Positions 24,271 through 36,402 of a stretch of 64,000 nt of DNA are shown in pieces (within the stretch, counting starts at the first letter, position 1; every line of letters begins with the position of its first letter). This stretch comes from Brachypodium distachyon (Eukaryota; Streptophyta; Magnoliopsida; Poales; Poaceae): assembly GCF_000005505.3 (NCBI RefSeq), contig NC_016131.3, forward strand, positions 67,294,355 to 67,358,354. The letters are read 5' to 3'. The translations under genes and the position numbers were made by a program. Under the pieces are notes generated by a model that saw nothing but the letters and a program-made list of their open reading frames with translations, had not been told where the DNA came from and searched no databases.

Positions 24271-27200
24271 ATGGCGACGCCGATACCCCGTGAGTGGGTA
24301 GGGCTGCAGCAGTTTCCGGCGGCCACCCAGACTAAGCTGCACGAGCTCCTCGGCAAGCTTAAGGAGGAGGTACCTCACGTATATTCAACCCTGCTTACCG
24401 TCTCTTACTTCCTTATTGTGTTCGCGTTGTTACGAATTGACGGTAATTGTGTGTTTTCCTTATGTTGCGATGTTAAGAATGTGAGCACATTGACGATTCT
24501 GGTGATGGGGAAGGGCGGTGTGGGGAAGTCGTCCACTGTCAACTCCATTGTCGGAGAGAGGGTCGCTAATGTCAGCGCCTTTCAGGTTTCACCTCTTACC
24601 GGCCTCTTTGCTGGGTTATACCTATGTGGGAAACGCGATTTTGAGTGTTGTTTCTATGCAGTCTGAGGGTTTGAGGCCTATGATGTGCTCCCGCACCAGG
24701 GCCGGATTCACCTTGAATGTTATCGACACTCCTGGTCTGATTGAAGGTGGATACATCAATGAGCAGGCTGTTGAGATCATCAAGAGGTAGGTGTATGTTT
24801 AGTTGTAGCCATACTCGTGTATAAATGATGGAATTGGCTGTAGATAGCCTAACCAGCGTTTAGTAATATAGCAGTTTAGATGTCGCTATGGCCTGACCTA
24901 GGTTGCCATTTTTGACTTAGACAAGAGAGAATTATTTCATACTGAATTGGATGATCCTATTTATGTAGTCGAACTGGCAAGGCCGTTTACATTTGATATA
25001 ATGTTATTTTAGTATGAATCACTGCACTGCTAATCCTCAGATGCTATGTAAAAACCAACTCTATGAGGAAATTTCAGTATTTTTATATAGGCCCTACAGT
25101 TAGGTCATTTTTATTGTGCACAGGGGTCACATTGATCCGGAGTAACTTATTGCTAATATAATGTCCATAAAGAATGGTAAATGCTTGGGTCTACAACTCT
25201 GCATCAATATATTGATTTGTTCCAATAGTCTGAATAGGTAGACTGTAAAAAAGTGAGATATTTTTATTTCTGTCAAAACTGAAATCTTGTGTTCCTAAAA
25301 CATGCCTGTCCACGCCCTTACCGCTGCTCTCCTTAAATCATTACTGCTATTTTGCTCGAATCATGTCCTCTAGTCCTTGCTGTATGATACTGGATCCAAT
25401 ACTTTTAAAAGTTTAACTTCAATAATTTGCTCTGGAAGTGTTCAACTCTTATAGTCTATGCAGCTATATTAATTTTAATCGAGCACTGTTTCATCAATGT
25501 CCTGAATAGCATATAGTGCTTAGCTAACAGTCACCCCACCTTAACCTTAAGCGCATCATATGATAGATATGTGTGTTAATGGCCTCAATGTGCAGAGTGG
25601 TTGGTTCACCTGAATGCTGTAGTGGGTGCATCTGTACCAATGATTTGTTGATTTTGTATATCCTGTTTGAGGTTTCCCTTCAGCCTTTGATTTCTCACAC
25701 ACTTCCCAGGTTAACAGCTAATGCATGTGTGCTTACTGCTTCATATACTAAATGCTTTTATCTTATTTGGTTCCATCTTATACAGATTACTATGCTCAAC
25801 TTGCATTTGACTAAGTTCCCCCTTCTCTGTAACTGTTTATTTATGTATTAGCAATTGTAATCAAAACATAAAATGTGTTGTAGTTCATTGAATTGGCCTC
25901 TTCTTTCATAGTTGTCATCAGTGTTGTCAACTTGTCTTGCAATATGTATATATAATATTTAATTACTATGCTTCCATCTTACATGTTATCATTGATATTT
26001 CAGGTTTCTTCTGGACAAGACTATTGATGTCCTCCTGTACGTGGATCGCCTGGATGCGTATAGAATGGATACATTAGACGAGCAAGTTATAAGAGCCATC
26101 ACTAATTCATTTGGAAAGGACATATGGCGAAGAACATTGGTTGTTTTGACCCATGCCCAACTCTCGCCGCCTGATGGACTTGAATACAGTGATTTCTTTA
26201 CAAGAAGATCAGAGTCACTTCTGCGATATATCCGTTCTGGTGCAGGAATCGGCAAACGAGAACTTGCGGTAATGAGCATCTTCACTTGCTAATTGCTCTA
26301 TAATCATTTCCATCATACTTTATGGAATATCAGTATGCCTTCAACTATTTGCAGTTCCAATTTGCATGGGGCTTCCTGTTTGCCCGATCTCCACCTTTTC
26401 TGCTGTTTTTTATGTGCACATATTTCTATGGAAATACTTTCAGTTTCTATTCTATTATTTATATTCTTGGTTTCTCTCTGCTCTGGAATGAACATCAGAA
26501 GTCTAGAATGCATACTAGCTGCTACATGAAGACACGCCTCTTTTCCATCCTATTTTCTTATAATTTTGTTTTTTTTCTGCATTACCAAATTTATTCTCTT
26601 GAGTTCCTCCGTAATTCAAGTTCTGACATTCAGCTCTGTTAAACATTTTTTGTGGATTATGATAATACCGTTGTGTTGTACCGCTTCTATAAATTGAGTG
26701 TTTCATTCTGCTTATGTTTTAATCAATTTGTAAATGGATAGTCATGGAACATATCAGATGAAATGTGAGAGGACAAACAGTAGTCAGCTGGATTTATCTA
26801 CATTTGTTATGATATACAAAAAATAGCAATATACTATTTGTGAATTCTTATGTGCAGCAGCTTACAAAACAAGCACATCACAACACTGTTCAGCAACTAC
26901 AAACTGAGCCTAGTCTTTGCATTATGAAACTGAACCTGCTTTGTAATGGGAATTTTGGTGACGTGTTTTAGTCAACGATACTCTTGCAAGTGGTGCTGTG
27001 CTGAGTGTGCTCTGCCAAAAAAAGAAAAGAAACTTTCAATAAAAATTGAGTGCTCTAGCTGTAGGGGTTTCCCCTACAGTTTCCAGTCAAAAAATAAAAT
27101 AAAATTGAGTGCTCTACTTTGACCATGTTGTCTATAATTGTTCAGGGTGCCATGCCATGATTTTCAGCTCTTTACTTTACAAAATACAATCCAGGATTTG

Positions 27201-28053
27201 CAACTCTTTGTTTACAGTTTTCATTGTGCAATTGTGCTATTATTTACACCCATTAATGTGTTTTATCAGGCATATATGTCTTCCAGGAGTTTTCATTAAC
27301 TTCCTCAGTTATGCTTCATTCTCATATGCTTCAGTCTTGGCTAGTTAACAGCATGTCAATTGGATTTGTCAGTATATCATATGGCAGACCATGTCCATAA
27401 GCAATCTTACATATTGAATATTTGTCTTTTTTATGGATATTAATTTATATTGGAATCACAATAGTCTTCTCCTTCAGGATTTTCCCTTGCCGTTAGCACT
27501 GGTGGAGAATAGTGGCAGGTGTAAGACCAATGAGAACGGGGAGAAGGTTTGTCTGTTTCATGCTGTATTTGACTTGCATTTGGTTGTGCCTAGCTTCCTG
27601 TTTTAATTGAGGATTTCATACAACTATGTCCAGATTCTTCCTGATGGAACCCCATGGGTTCCTAACTTGATGAAAGAAATTACTGTTGTGGTCTCAAATG
27701 GGAGCAAGCCCATTCATGTTGATCAGAAGTTGATCGATGGTCCAAATCCCAACAATCGCTGGAAGATGTACATACCTCTCATCCTTGCGGTGCAGGTTAG
27801 CTCTTCACATGCCATCACATTAGTTGTAAACTCAGCATAAGATTGTCAATTTATATGTAGAAACATGATGCTTCACTTGTATCTTTATACTCCTCTACAG
27901 TACTTTTTCGTGGTAAAAGGAATCCGAAGGGCAATTCATTCTGACATTTCGAATGGGAAGCTGGATGACTGGGAGCAGCGTTATAGAGACTTGGTTGGAA
28001 GCGGTAACCCTGTAGACCAGAGAGTTTCATCATCCCGCAACCCGAAGGCCTGA
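24271..28053 (+). CDS. TOC34: Toc34, chloroplast outer-envelope import receptor GTPase
   Basis: Seven exons (24271-24369, 24478-24585, 24662-24786, 26004-26268, 27478-27546, 27634-27795, 27901-28053) give 326 residues with consistent phase. Start is the first ATG, MATPIPREWVGLQQFPAATQ. The GTP-binding P-loop GKGGVGKSS is at residues 44-52, the DTPG switch motif at 91-94, and the dimer-interface segment DRLDAYRMDTLDE at about 125-137 includes the Arg finger (Arg131). Base-recognition THAQ is near residues 160-163. A C-terminal hydrophobic segment, MYIPLILAVQYFFVV at about residues 267-281, is the tail anchor, followed by a basic stretch facing the intermembrane space. The protein recognises preproteins together with Toc159 at the TOC translocon. 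Donors and acceptors are all GT-AG. Intron 4 carries a tiny retroinsertion. Confidence 0.95.
27058..27100 (+). mobile_element. 43-bp retroposon stub with 16-bp target-site duplication
   Basis: aaaattgagtgctcta occurs perfectly at 27042-27057 and 27101-27116. Between them lies GTAGGGGTTTCCCCTACAG followed by an A-rich tail (TCAAAAAATAAAAT). Looks like an extremely 5'-truncated non-LTR insertion in Toc34 intron 4. Confidence 0.7.
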
Positions 28054-30235
28054 GTGTAAACTCAGGCCGGTCTCTGCACCATGGTCTATTTAGCTCTTAG
28101 CAATGTTCTTTTCCTGCACCTAATTCCAGTGGTCTGTTTTGGGGACTTTATAGAGTGCTCTGGGACAACTTGAATAAAGTTGCTAGCGTTTTGGTTGCTA
28201 AGAAAATGTATTCCATTTTGTTATGCTCTCGCAATTTTGCAGATGTTATTATCTAAATTAAGGTATTTGAATTTCTTGTGTAGCCTGTATATTTGGAGTT
28301 GAATGTGGTTGATTACCTGATGTGAGAATCGGGTGCCCCTTAGCTATGCAGTAGGCATAATGGTCATTTGGCGATTGGCGATATAGTTTCTGCACTGGCA
28401 CCGGGGAAAGATTTTGAACTTCTTGACTGCTATTTTTAGATGACCGCATCCCCAAAGTCGATGAGCATCTTTTCTTGTGATTAACTTTGATGCTTTTCCC
28501 TACTGTAGCTGAGTTTCTAATGCTGTGTCATAAAGTGGTTCTTCAACGATAATTTGCCGATAATTTTGACGATGTTTTTGACCAATTTGGTAGAAGTCAG
28601 CGTCCCCCTCCCGGACATGCGTTCTCCAAGTGAAAGTATAGAAGAATTATCATCAATATGATCTTGCGATTGGGTTGCTCTCGTGCATCAGCACAGAGCT
28701 TCAGAATCTACTTGATCCAACGCTCTGTACGACAGGGATCTACGATAACTTGATCCAACAGTCTGCCTTGACTCTCCTGCGTGCAAACTGCAAAGACAGT
28801 GGTAATGGCTGACATGCGGCTGTGGCCTGTCGGACGAAATTGTAGTACGCACAGCACTGTTGTGCAAAATTAATCACTAGTCAAGATGTGAGAATGCAAA
28901 ACTAGTCATTAGCTATGATTTGAGAAGCATGGACCTTTTAGAGTATACAAATTAAGTTCTTTTGTCACGCTAATTATTTTTTCTTGCTACTTTAACCATT
29001 AGAAAGTGTGAAAATAATAAAGAAACTTGAACGAAGCCACAGCAACAAAAGTAAGAAACATGCAGCACTCGACCTGACAAAAAAGCTTGTCTTTGAATTG
29101 TTTGGCCATAGTGAGCCAATGTGAACAAAAATCACTTTAAATGGTGCATGGTTAAATAAACAGAATATAATCTGCCATGATAAAGGATTTTCTTGTATTT
29201 CAATTACCACGTCAAACATGAAGATACCTCCAAAAGGCAAACATTATACAGGAAAAGCTAGTTAATTACCAAGCGATGCCTCTGATATTACAAGCGCCGC
29301 CCATAAATGTTGCACCTAAACATCATATTGAGTGAAATTCCATTGAACATGCCCAAACGGAAAGTGACAAGCGCTGTCGATACGAAAAAGGTTTGAATGC
29401 TGAAAATAAAGTTAAACTGCAACCCTGGTTAACGCTGAACTGGATGCAACTGTTAGTTGGTCAGGTTAGATTGCTTGGAGGTCATACAGATAATGCTTGA
29501 AGGTGGTCACTAAAGGAGCCCAGCGGCTGTGGTATTTGAGGATTGTTACCAGATGTCTACTGAGTTTGTTAAGATAAGCTTCAAACACTGTCCTCATGAA
29601 ACGAAGCGTGGCGCCACACTGGTTAGCTAGTAAAGCAAGAGAAGACCCTGCTGGGGCTTGGCTTGATAATCTTCCTAATTATATCATCCCCGTAATGGCA
29701 AATGATGTAAAGCTTATTTGCTAGCTAATAGAGTCCAAATTCATATATAAAAAGCATGTGTTCGAAAAAACACAATGATGGCCGCAAATGTTGTCAACGT
29801 CACATGTGTTGTGCTAACAGTGGAAGTAACAGTTGAATTCCGGAAATAAAAATGACTTCTATACTACATCTCAGCATAAGCACTGTATAAAATAACATGA
29901 CAGAAAACTTAACGGTATGCCAATGTATATAATTTGAACAATATTCTTCAAATCCTAACACCTTTTTAAATTCTAGTGCAGGTCAGCCTACCACATCTCA
30001 CTCCCAACACTATGGCATCGTCACCTTAATACATGAATATGCATACAAAATGTCCCAAAGGCAAACAGCACAGAATGACGATGTCAGGCCAAGTACCTTT
30101 TTTTAGAGAATCCTATCAGGCCAGGTCAGGTACCTGAGAGCGGAAATTACCAGTATGCCTTTTCTCAAAAAATTGCATGCTAATTGCATAGAAATATACA
30201 ACACCTGCTAGAGTCGAACAGAGCATGGAAGGCCA
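28054..30235. other. Convergent intergenic region between Toc34 and the TAF1C-like gene
   Basis: Holds the Toc34 3' UTR, the second copy of the flanking repeat (28399-28490), and the presumed 3' UTR of the minus-strand gene. No supported gene. Confidence 0.55.
28399..28490 (+). repeat. Direct repeat copy 2 (downstream of Toc34)
   Basis: CACCGGGGAAAGATTTTGAA, then TAGATGACCGCATCCCCAAA and ACTTTGA; partner of 22746-22837. Confidence 0.85.
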
Positions 30236-32884
30236 TTATGGCAGCTTTTGTATTTCATGGGAGCTACAGAAATCTTGGTATGGCTTGAAATTGTTTTGCC
30301 ATGTCAAAAACTGCTTCTTCAAGCATTTGTATATTCTTGCCTCGGCAGGCTGAATGTTTATGTCTGTGGAATCAAAATCCATCCTCACTGGGCTGAAATC
30401 AAACAAATCAGACATGGGTTGTTCAGATCCAGAATCAGGACTCACAACTTTTCCACAAACAAATTTCATGAAGTTTTCATCTTTGTATGGTGCTGCAGAC
30501 GTTTGAAAACATGCATCACCCCCTACCTTTTGCTTTTCTTTTTCCTTCTTTCTAGCAGTTTCATCATGAGTGAATTTATTTTCAATCTGAGGCTCGTAAA
30601 CAAAATATGATTTCTTGTCATTCAACTTTTGTGGAGCTGACCATCCATCACAGTTGTCTGCATCAGCAATGGATATTTCAGGAACAAAGGCATCAAGAAT
30701 TTCACTAGTTTGTTGGCTTAACAAGTCAGTTTCTGCAGTTTCTCCTTCTGAGAGGCTGCCTATGCCCTTGCTCATCAGTTCCATTGCAAGTAGGACATGT
30801 AAAGGGAGCACCGGTCCAACAAAAGCATTTTGAGTTAACACTTTGCTAGTCAGCTTCTCACCTGTGCTTGATGGTTTTGCTAACAGGAAAGGTCGAGGTT
30901 TATTACTTGGCGGGCAGCTAGGAACTTCTAAATATTCTAACAAGCCTTCTTTCGTACATGATAGCATGTCCTTGTATTGAGAAAAGGTGACCTGAAGGAT
31001 ATTTGAAGGTAGGCTGTTCAATATGCTTTGACATGCAATTTCGAAAATGCTCATGGGGACACTAGCATTACATAGAAAATCTGAAACTGGTCGCGAACTG
31101 AATTTAGAGTTATCCTCTGCAAATGCTGATACATCTTCACTAATGACTAATCGCCCACTCTGTTTGTTAACACTAGTATCATGCTTCGCCAATGCACTGC
31201 ACAGCTTGCCCTTTAGATGTTCAGATAGGAAATGCAGCTTCAGGAATCTATATCTTGTTGAGAAATTTTCTTCCTCAGTGTTAAGAGAAAGGGATGAAGT
31301 AATATTTCTGGATGCATGTCCTGATTCATCACATGGGGTGTCATCATGCAAATCTCTGAATGCAAGATACTGTTGCATTTCTAGCTTTCTGGATGCTGTC
31401 AGCCGGACCAAAGTAAATCCGACAGACGTTGCCTCCAACATCGAGAGGTCATTTGGAAGCACATAGTAGCCAACAATGGAGTCCGCATTGTGCTGGGAAG
31501 CATAGTTGCCATATCCTGAAGCAGGCGTTGAGAATACCTCTTTCATGATTCTATTGCTGCAGTAACACTGACCTGTCAGAGAAAGCCACGAAGGAGTATC
31601 CCAAGCATATAGATGAGAATTTTCTGGACAACCTTGCTCCTTAGGCCCATAACAGAACAAGCCGCACTCCCCGTTCGAGAATGAACCAACCAAAATGGCA
31701 AAACCTGAATTTGAAGCCCATTCATAATCCTCCAAAGGCCTAAGTTCAGATAGCCGAAACATAGTAACATGATTTGGGCTCTCAAGCCCATGCTGCCAAG
31801 CCAATACAGGTGTCAACGGCTGTCTTACATCAAGGAGAATTAAGTGACGCTCTGTTACCAGGGATATATGAAATTCATCAAATCCAGCCTTGCAGAATGC
31901 AAGATAATGCTCAGTCCTGACAAAAGGATCAGTTTCAAACAACCCTGGCAACCCAACTTTTGCTATAACCTTGTATTCACCACTATCCACGGACCTCAAA
32001 TCAACCAAGAGGACAGCCTTTGTGCTTGCGATAATTACCACCCACGGTTGCGCCCCATAGACACAGCTCAGCCAGTGACCACAATCATCATCATCGGTCC
32101 CAAAACCAAGTCTCGTCTTGCCTCCACACCGTGTATCCAGATCAAACCAACACAATTCCCCGCTCTCCAGCAGCACGGCGCATTGTGATGGCAAATGCTT
32201 GTTCCAGCACGCATGCACGACAGCAGCGTCAAACCCCTGCTTGGCCACCGGCACGAGCATGTGGGAACCTGAGTCTTGAGTCTTGACGCAGAACCAACTG
32301 ACTGAGTACAACGTAGCAGCAAGCAGGAAGCCCTCGTCACAGCTGTGATCTGGCTCCGGTGACCAGGACGACCGAGCAGGAATGGCAGCAAGCTGCTGTA
32401 TGCGGTGCCCAGGGTGCATGAACCCATCACTCTGAACGAAGAGCAGCGAGACGGGCGTGGTGGTCGTCGCAAGGGGTAAGTCCACGGGCTTGAGTGCAAC
32501 CTTGTCCGCGTTCTCGCCGTACGGAAAGAAGAGGATGAGAGAGCCAGAGGAGCGGGCGCGGAGGGCGGCGAGCAGATTGGAAGGCGCCGGGAACGGCGTC
32601 GACGGCGCGGCGAGGAGGTATTCCGAGAGGGAGTCGAGGTCGGAGGAGGGGAGGAAGGAGGTGGAGTCGACGAAGGAGCGGAGGGCGTGGCGGAGGCCAC
32701 TGGTGGTGGAGGCGTCAGTGAGGGGCGGAGGGAAGGGGAAGGGGAGGGAGAGCAGCGGGGTGCGCGACGGGGCAGGGGAGAAGAGGAGGGGGCCGCGCGA
32801 GGCTGCTGCGGATGGGGCGAAGGACGGCGGCGCGAAGACGGAGGAGACGGGGAAGACGAAGCGCCAGTCCTCTGATAGGTTCAT
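30236..32884 (-). CDS. TAF1C-like RNA polymerase I transcription factor subunit (putative)
   Basis: A single open frame of 882 codons from the ATG at 32884 (a GTG three codons upstream is not a plausible start in a plant). It begins MNLSEDWRFVFPVSSVFAPP. The middle holds WD-repeat-like strands, for example HACWNKHLPSQCAVLLESGE and LVTERHLILLDVRQPLTPVL. The C-terminus is charged and ends near CLKKQFLTWQNNFKPYQDFC. This pattern matches plant proteins annotated as TBP-associated factor, RNA polymerase I subunit C (Rrn6-like), a component of the SL1/core factor that recruits Pol I to rDNA promoters. The assignment is from recalled family features and is moderately sure; the gene itself is well supported by its length and high-GC 5' end. 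No intron is visible. It is convergent with Toc34. Confidence 0.72.
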   Translation of the reverse strand: MNLSEDWRFVFPVSSVFAPPSFAPSAAASRGPLLFSPAPSRTPLLSLPFPFPPPLTDASTTSGLRHALRSFVDSTSFLPSSDLDSLSEYLLAAPSTPFPAPSNLLAALRARSSGSLILFFPYGENADKVALKPVDLPLATTTTPVSLLFVQSDGFMHPGHRIQQLAAIPARSSWSPEPDHSCDEGFLLAATLYSVSWFCVKTQDSGSHMLVPVAKQGFDAAVVHACWNKHLPSQCAVLLESGELCWFDLDTRCGGKTRLGFGTDDDDCGHWLSCVYGAQPWVVIIASTKAVLLVDLRSVDSGEYKVIAKVGLPGLFETDPFVRTEHYLAFCKAGFDEFHISLVTERHLILLDVRQPLTPVLAWQHGLESPNHVTMFRLSELRPLEDYEWASNSGFAILVGSFSNGECGLFCYGPKEQGCPENSHLYAWDTPSWLSLTGQCYCSNRIMKEVFSTPASGYGNYASQHNADSIVGYYVLPNDLSMLEATSVGFTLVRLTASRKLEMQQYLAFRDLHDDTPCDESGHASRNITSSLSLNTEEENFSTRYRFLKLHFLSEHLKGKLCSALAKHDTSVNKQSGRLVISEDVSAFAEDNSKFSSRPVSDFLCNASVPMSIFEIACQSILNSLPSNILQVTFSQYKDMLSCTKEGLLEYLEVPSCPPSNKPRPFLLAKPSSTGEKLTSKVLTQNAFVGPVLPLHVLLAMELMSKGIGSLSEGETAETDLLSQQTSEILDAFVPEISIADADNCDGWSAPQKLNDKKSYFVYEPQIENKFTHDETARKKEKEKQKVGGDACFQTSAAPYKDENFMKFVCGKVVSPDSGSEQPMSDLFDFSPVRMDFDSTDINIQPAEARIYKCLKKQFLTWQNNFKPYQDFCSSHEIQKLP

Positions 32885-34679
32885 GGAGGGCACGCGGAGA
32901 CGGCGACCGTGCCGGCGCCGAAGTAGAGTCCAGTGGGTCGGGACAACGGGCCGGTGCTAGAGGAGGATTGAAGGCGTCCGCGCGCCGGCTTAGAGCAAGC
33001 TACGGGAAACGGCGGCGGGGCTACGGTGGTGGAAGGCGGCGGCAAGTTGGGGCGGACGAGGTTTTGGGGGTTCTTTGGGCGGTCTTCTGGTCTCCTCCGC
33101 CACGCCCTAAAGCATAGGCCGCCGTAATTGGGACAGGGTTTGAAGATGATTTTCACAAATTATTTACTCCCTCCGGTAGTCCGGCGTGGAGTAGGCTTAC
33201 ATTGCTTAATATTGAGTTTTTTTTTCGAATTGAGCGATCTCCATTTTCCATTTCATCGAAACGGAAACAACAAATTTCAGTGCACTACAGAAAGTAAGCA
33301 CAGAAGAAAAAGCGGAGACAAAATGACTCGTGCACCAGCAGCAAATTCAGTGTATCCCAACCGACTCGGTTAGAACTCGGTTAGAACACTAGGGGGGAAA
33401 CCTGTAGCCACCAAACTTAAACTATCCTAAAACAAGTCATCAGTGTGATCAAAATTTGCATGTGTGTTGAACATTATTGTCGTGATGGTGTCTCCCTTAC
33501 TAAATATAATATATCATGTCAAAACTGACGTTGTTGTTTTCTTATAAATAAGTTTGTACGTGGTGTTTGGTATGATTGCATCGAGACCCAATTACCGAGA
33601 AAGATGATCTTCATCAAGTGAAGCAATCCATTTTGTGCACACTTTTTTTTTGTGTTTTCTCTTGTTATCGGGGGCTCGTTGTGGCAGTCTTTTGGTCCCT
33701 TTCTCTCTCCATTGTTTAACACACCCACACACCCACACACACGCACACCAACCTGTTGTGCATGCAATGTCGTCATTTGACGACCTAAATCAGGCTATCA
33801 ACACCACAAATAGGCACTCCTAGCCATAATCTTGCTCGCCTCATCCATGTTCGTTAGTGCCACCATGACTAAGTACAACCTTTGCATTTTGGTTTTCATT
33901 GGATAACTAGGATACAATTTATTGAAATACTTGTATAATATGTTGTTGGTAAGTAAAACAAAAACGCTAATTTGGCATTGGGAGACGAGTGGAACCACGG
34001 ATTAACATCTGTCAAGTAGTTTGCGTACCTCTTTTGTGAGTTTTTGTGTTTTTTTGACGATGTCCTCCGGCTCTGTTCTCGTTCTAGTGTAGTCTACTCC
34101 ATGGAGCTAGTGGATCTTGCGGTTTGTACTTTCGTTATTTTGATCTTCTTACTTGAAGGTTTGGCAACGAATTAGCGATTCAACAACCTATCTTGCAATG
34201 GGTGTGTCCCCAACCACAGTGCGTTCAACAATTTTAGATTATCATATTTTGGATGAGTGACTCGTGTAGCTATTCAAAATCTATAAGGTTACTAGTTAAG
34301 TGTCCTTGCGTTGTAACGAAAAAACAAAATACGAGTAAAACACAATGTGTTTCTATGAACAGATGAAAACAATTCCGTATGTATAGAAAAGTTTTTTGTG
34401 TGAGTTGTAGCTTTTGAAATTCAAAAGGATCCAAAAAAATACGCAAAAAAAAGTCAAGTCATTGCACAAAGGACTTTTGGTTAGACCACACAAAAATATT
34501 TTCACACTATATATTGTTTCTTTTATATGGTAAAGATGGCTTCCATTCCATGATCAAATATCAAAACAATACAATCTTTGAAAAGAGGTACAAACGAAAT
34601 TTGGAGCTACTCTCCTATTCAAGGTACATAAGTTAATTCAATATAGCCAGCCTTTGCTTAAATATGAAGTAATGTACTA

Positions 34680-34893
34680 CCTCTGTTCCTAAATTCTTGT
34701 CGTGGTTTTAGTTCAAATTTGTACTCCTTTCGATCCTAAATTGTTGTCAAAATATTACATGTATCTAGAAACTTTTTAAGAATAGATACATCCATATTTG
34801 GGCAAATTTGAGTCAAGAATATAGGATCAGAGGGAGTACTTTTTAGTTCAAATTTGTACTAAAACCACGACAAGAATTTTGGAACGGAGGGAG
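34680..34893. mobile_element. Outer Stowaway element, interrupted by another
   Basis: CTCTGTTCCTAAATTCTTGT with CGTGGTTTTAGTTCAAATTT at the left pairs with AAATTTGTACTAAAACCACG and GGAACGGAGGGAG at the right. Flanking TA present. The centre is occupied by a second element. Confidence 0.8.
34724..34836. mobile_element. Inner Stowaway MITE, 113 bp, nested
   Basis: CTCCTTTCGATCCTAAATTG to ATAGGATCAGAGGGAG with TA target duplication, inserted inside the outer copy; therefore younger than it. Confidence 0.85.
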
Positions 34894-35486
34894 TACATGC
34901 TTAATTTGCAGTCTTACGAAAACAGTCAACCTAATGACAGTTCTTGTGAATGACACGGGTGGGTACCGTGCATTGCGATGGAGAAAAAACATACATTAAG
35001 AAGGCATGTTACAACAACCAGAAGACTCGTGACATCCTTACAGTTTGGTTCACAATAGCACTCTATTCCCTATCTTTCTCCAACATCGATTCACTTCATT
35101 GTCATTTTATTTCATAACATCTTTCTTTCTCCCTTTATATTGACTCAGCCCCATCTCCTTCCGCCAGCACTACATGCGTTGCTACGGGAAATGAAATAGA
35201 AGAGAAAACTCAAAACCTTCTCTAATGAAAAATAATACTACACAATGAGCAAGGATGATTCATACAAAAATACAACGAAAACACAGTTGTATGACTACAG
35301 AAAACAAAACTCTCCTTGACGCAATGAACAAATAAAAGAAATGATCAGGAGGCTAATACACATGTACTTCATCCACATTGTTGTTTTAGAAGACTAATTA
35401 TGTTTTTCTGCTCTGGCCAGCTGAACAAACCTCCAATTCTTCTATTAGTCGCGTTCAATAAAACTCATAGCTCCTACTAAGTACAT

Positions 35487-35681
35487 ATCCTTCTGGCACT
35501 TGCCACTCACCCTACACCAACGCCCAGACAACAGCGAAATCACACATCAAAATTCGAATCAAAACCAACCCAGCTGAGACAAGGAAGCCAAGGGTGACGC
35601 TACCGAGCCGACCAACTCACTCGCTGGTGACGAAGGAGATGAACTCGGAGACGCACTCCTGCAGGGTCTCCTTGGCGTCAC
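35487..35681 (-). pseudogene. NF-YB (CBF/HAP3) gene fragment retaining an intron
   Basis: Minus-strand exon piece 35681-35621 encodes DAKETLQECVSEFISFVTS, the diagnostic NF-YB histone-fold segment. It ends at a GTGAGT donor that splits the Glu codon. A 109-bp intron (35620-35512) ends in TAG, and the second exon piece reads VSGKCQKD where NF-YB proteins have ASDKCQKE. On both sides the homology stops abruptly: no upstream DRFLPIANV or downstream KRKTINGDDLLWA segment is found. It is therefore a genomic fragment that includes its intron, not a retrocopy. Confidence 0.75.
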
Positions 35682-35937
35682 CGGCATGCCTAGCTTGTCA
35701 ATATCTCCTAGTGCATTTGCCAACAATCTATTCAGCGTCGACCATAGAAATCATAACCCATACTACTTGCAATGAAAATAAAGCAAGCAATCATGTAAGC
35801 CCATCTTTAGTTCTAAGACGTGATTTTATATGCCAAATACTGAACATCGAGTAAGGAAACAAAGAAGAGGAAATTTTCAAAAGCATAAATGAAATGCTGA
35901 AATTAGTCTTCGTTTTTTTAATCGCCTGCCATATATA

Positions 35938-36008
35938 TGGATGTATCTATGTTTAAAAAATGTCTAGATACATGTAATGTTTCGACAAGTAATTACGGCC
36001 GGAGGGAG
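35938..36008. mobile_element. Right half of a Stowaway MITE
   Basis: ATGGATGTATCTATGTTTAA to AATTACGGCCGGAGGGAG; the left terminus is missing. Confidence 0.65.
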
Positions 36009-36402
36009 TACAATTTTTCAATATTGAAACAAAGCTTATCTAGCTGCACAGATCGCTAACAGCCCCAGTACCTGCTTCTAGTGTCATAGATATCATCATC
36101 TTTTATTTCTGCTACCAAAACATAAAGAACTGTGATTACTTGACAAGTAAATGACATTAAAACAACTTATTGCAATCCCTTTCCGGATGCTAAACTCATA
36201 ACACAATGAATCAAACGTCACATAAAGAAAAGAAAGCAGAGCAAATCAATGATTACAATGACAGAAAATGGATCGGTGTCACTTGCATATTTCTGACCAG
36301 AATAACAATGACTGAACCCCATATTTCAACACTCCCTAACCATGCACATAACAATGTCCAAAGAGCATATTTGCACATATCACATATGTTGTGCAGACTC
36401 AC

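Larger units (their letters stand above)
32885..35486. other. Intergenic DNA upstream of the TAF1C-like gene
   Basis: The first ~230 bases are GC-rich promoter and leader. A lone Stowaway end (ACTCCCTCCGGTAGTCCGG) is at 33167-33186. A CA-rich microsatellite is at 33719-33748 and a nested pair of Stowaway elements at 34680-34893. No gene seen. Confidence 0.55.

Noticed and set aside
32457..32960. 167-codon plus frame at the TAF1C-like 5' end
   Set aside because: Antisense shadow, Arg/Glu/Gly-rich.
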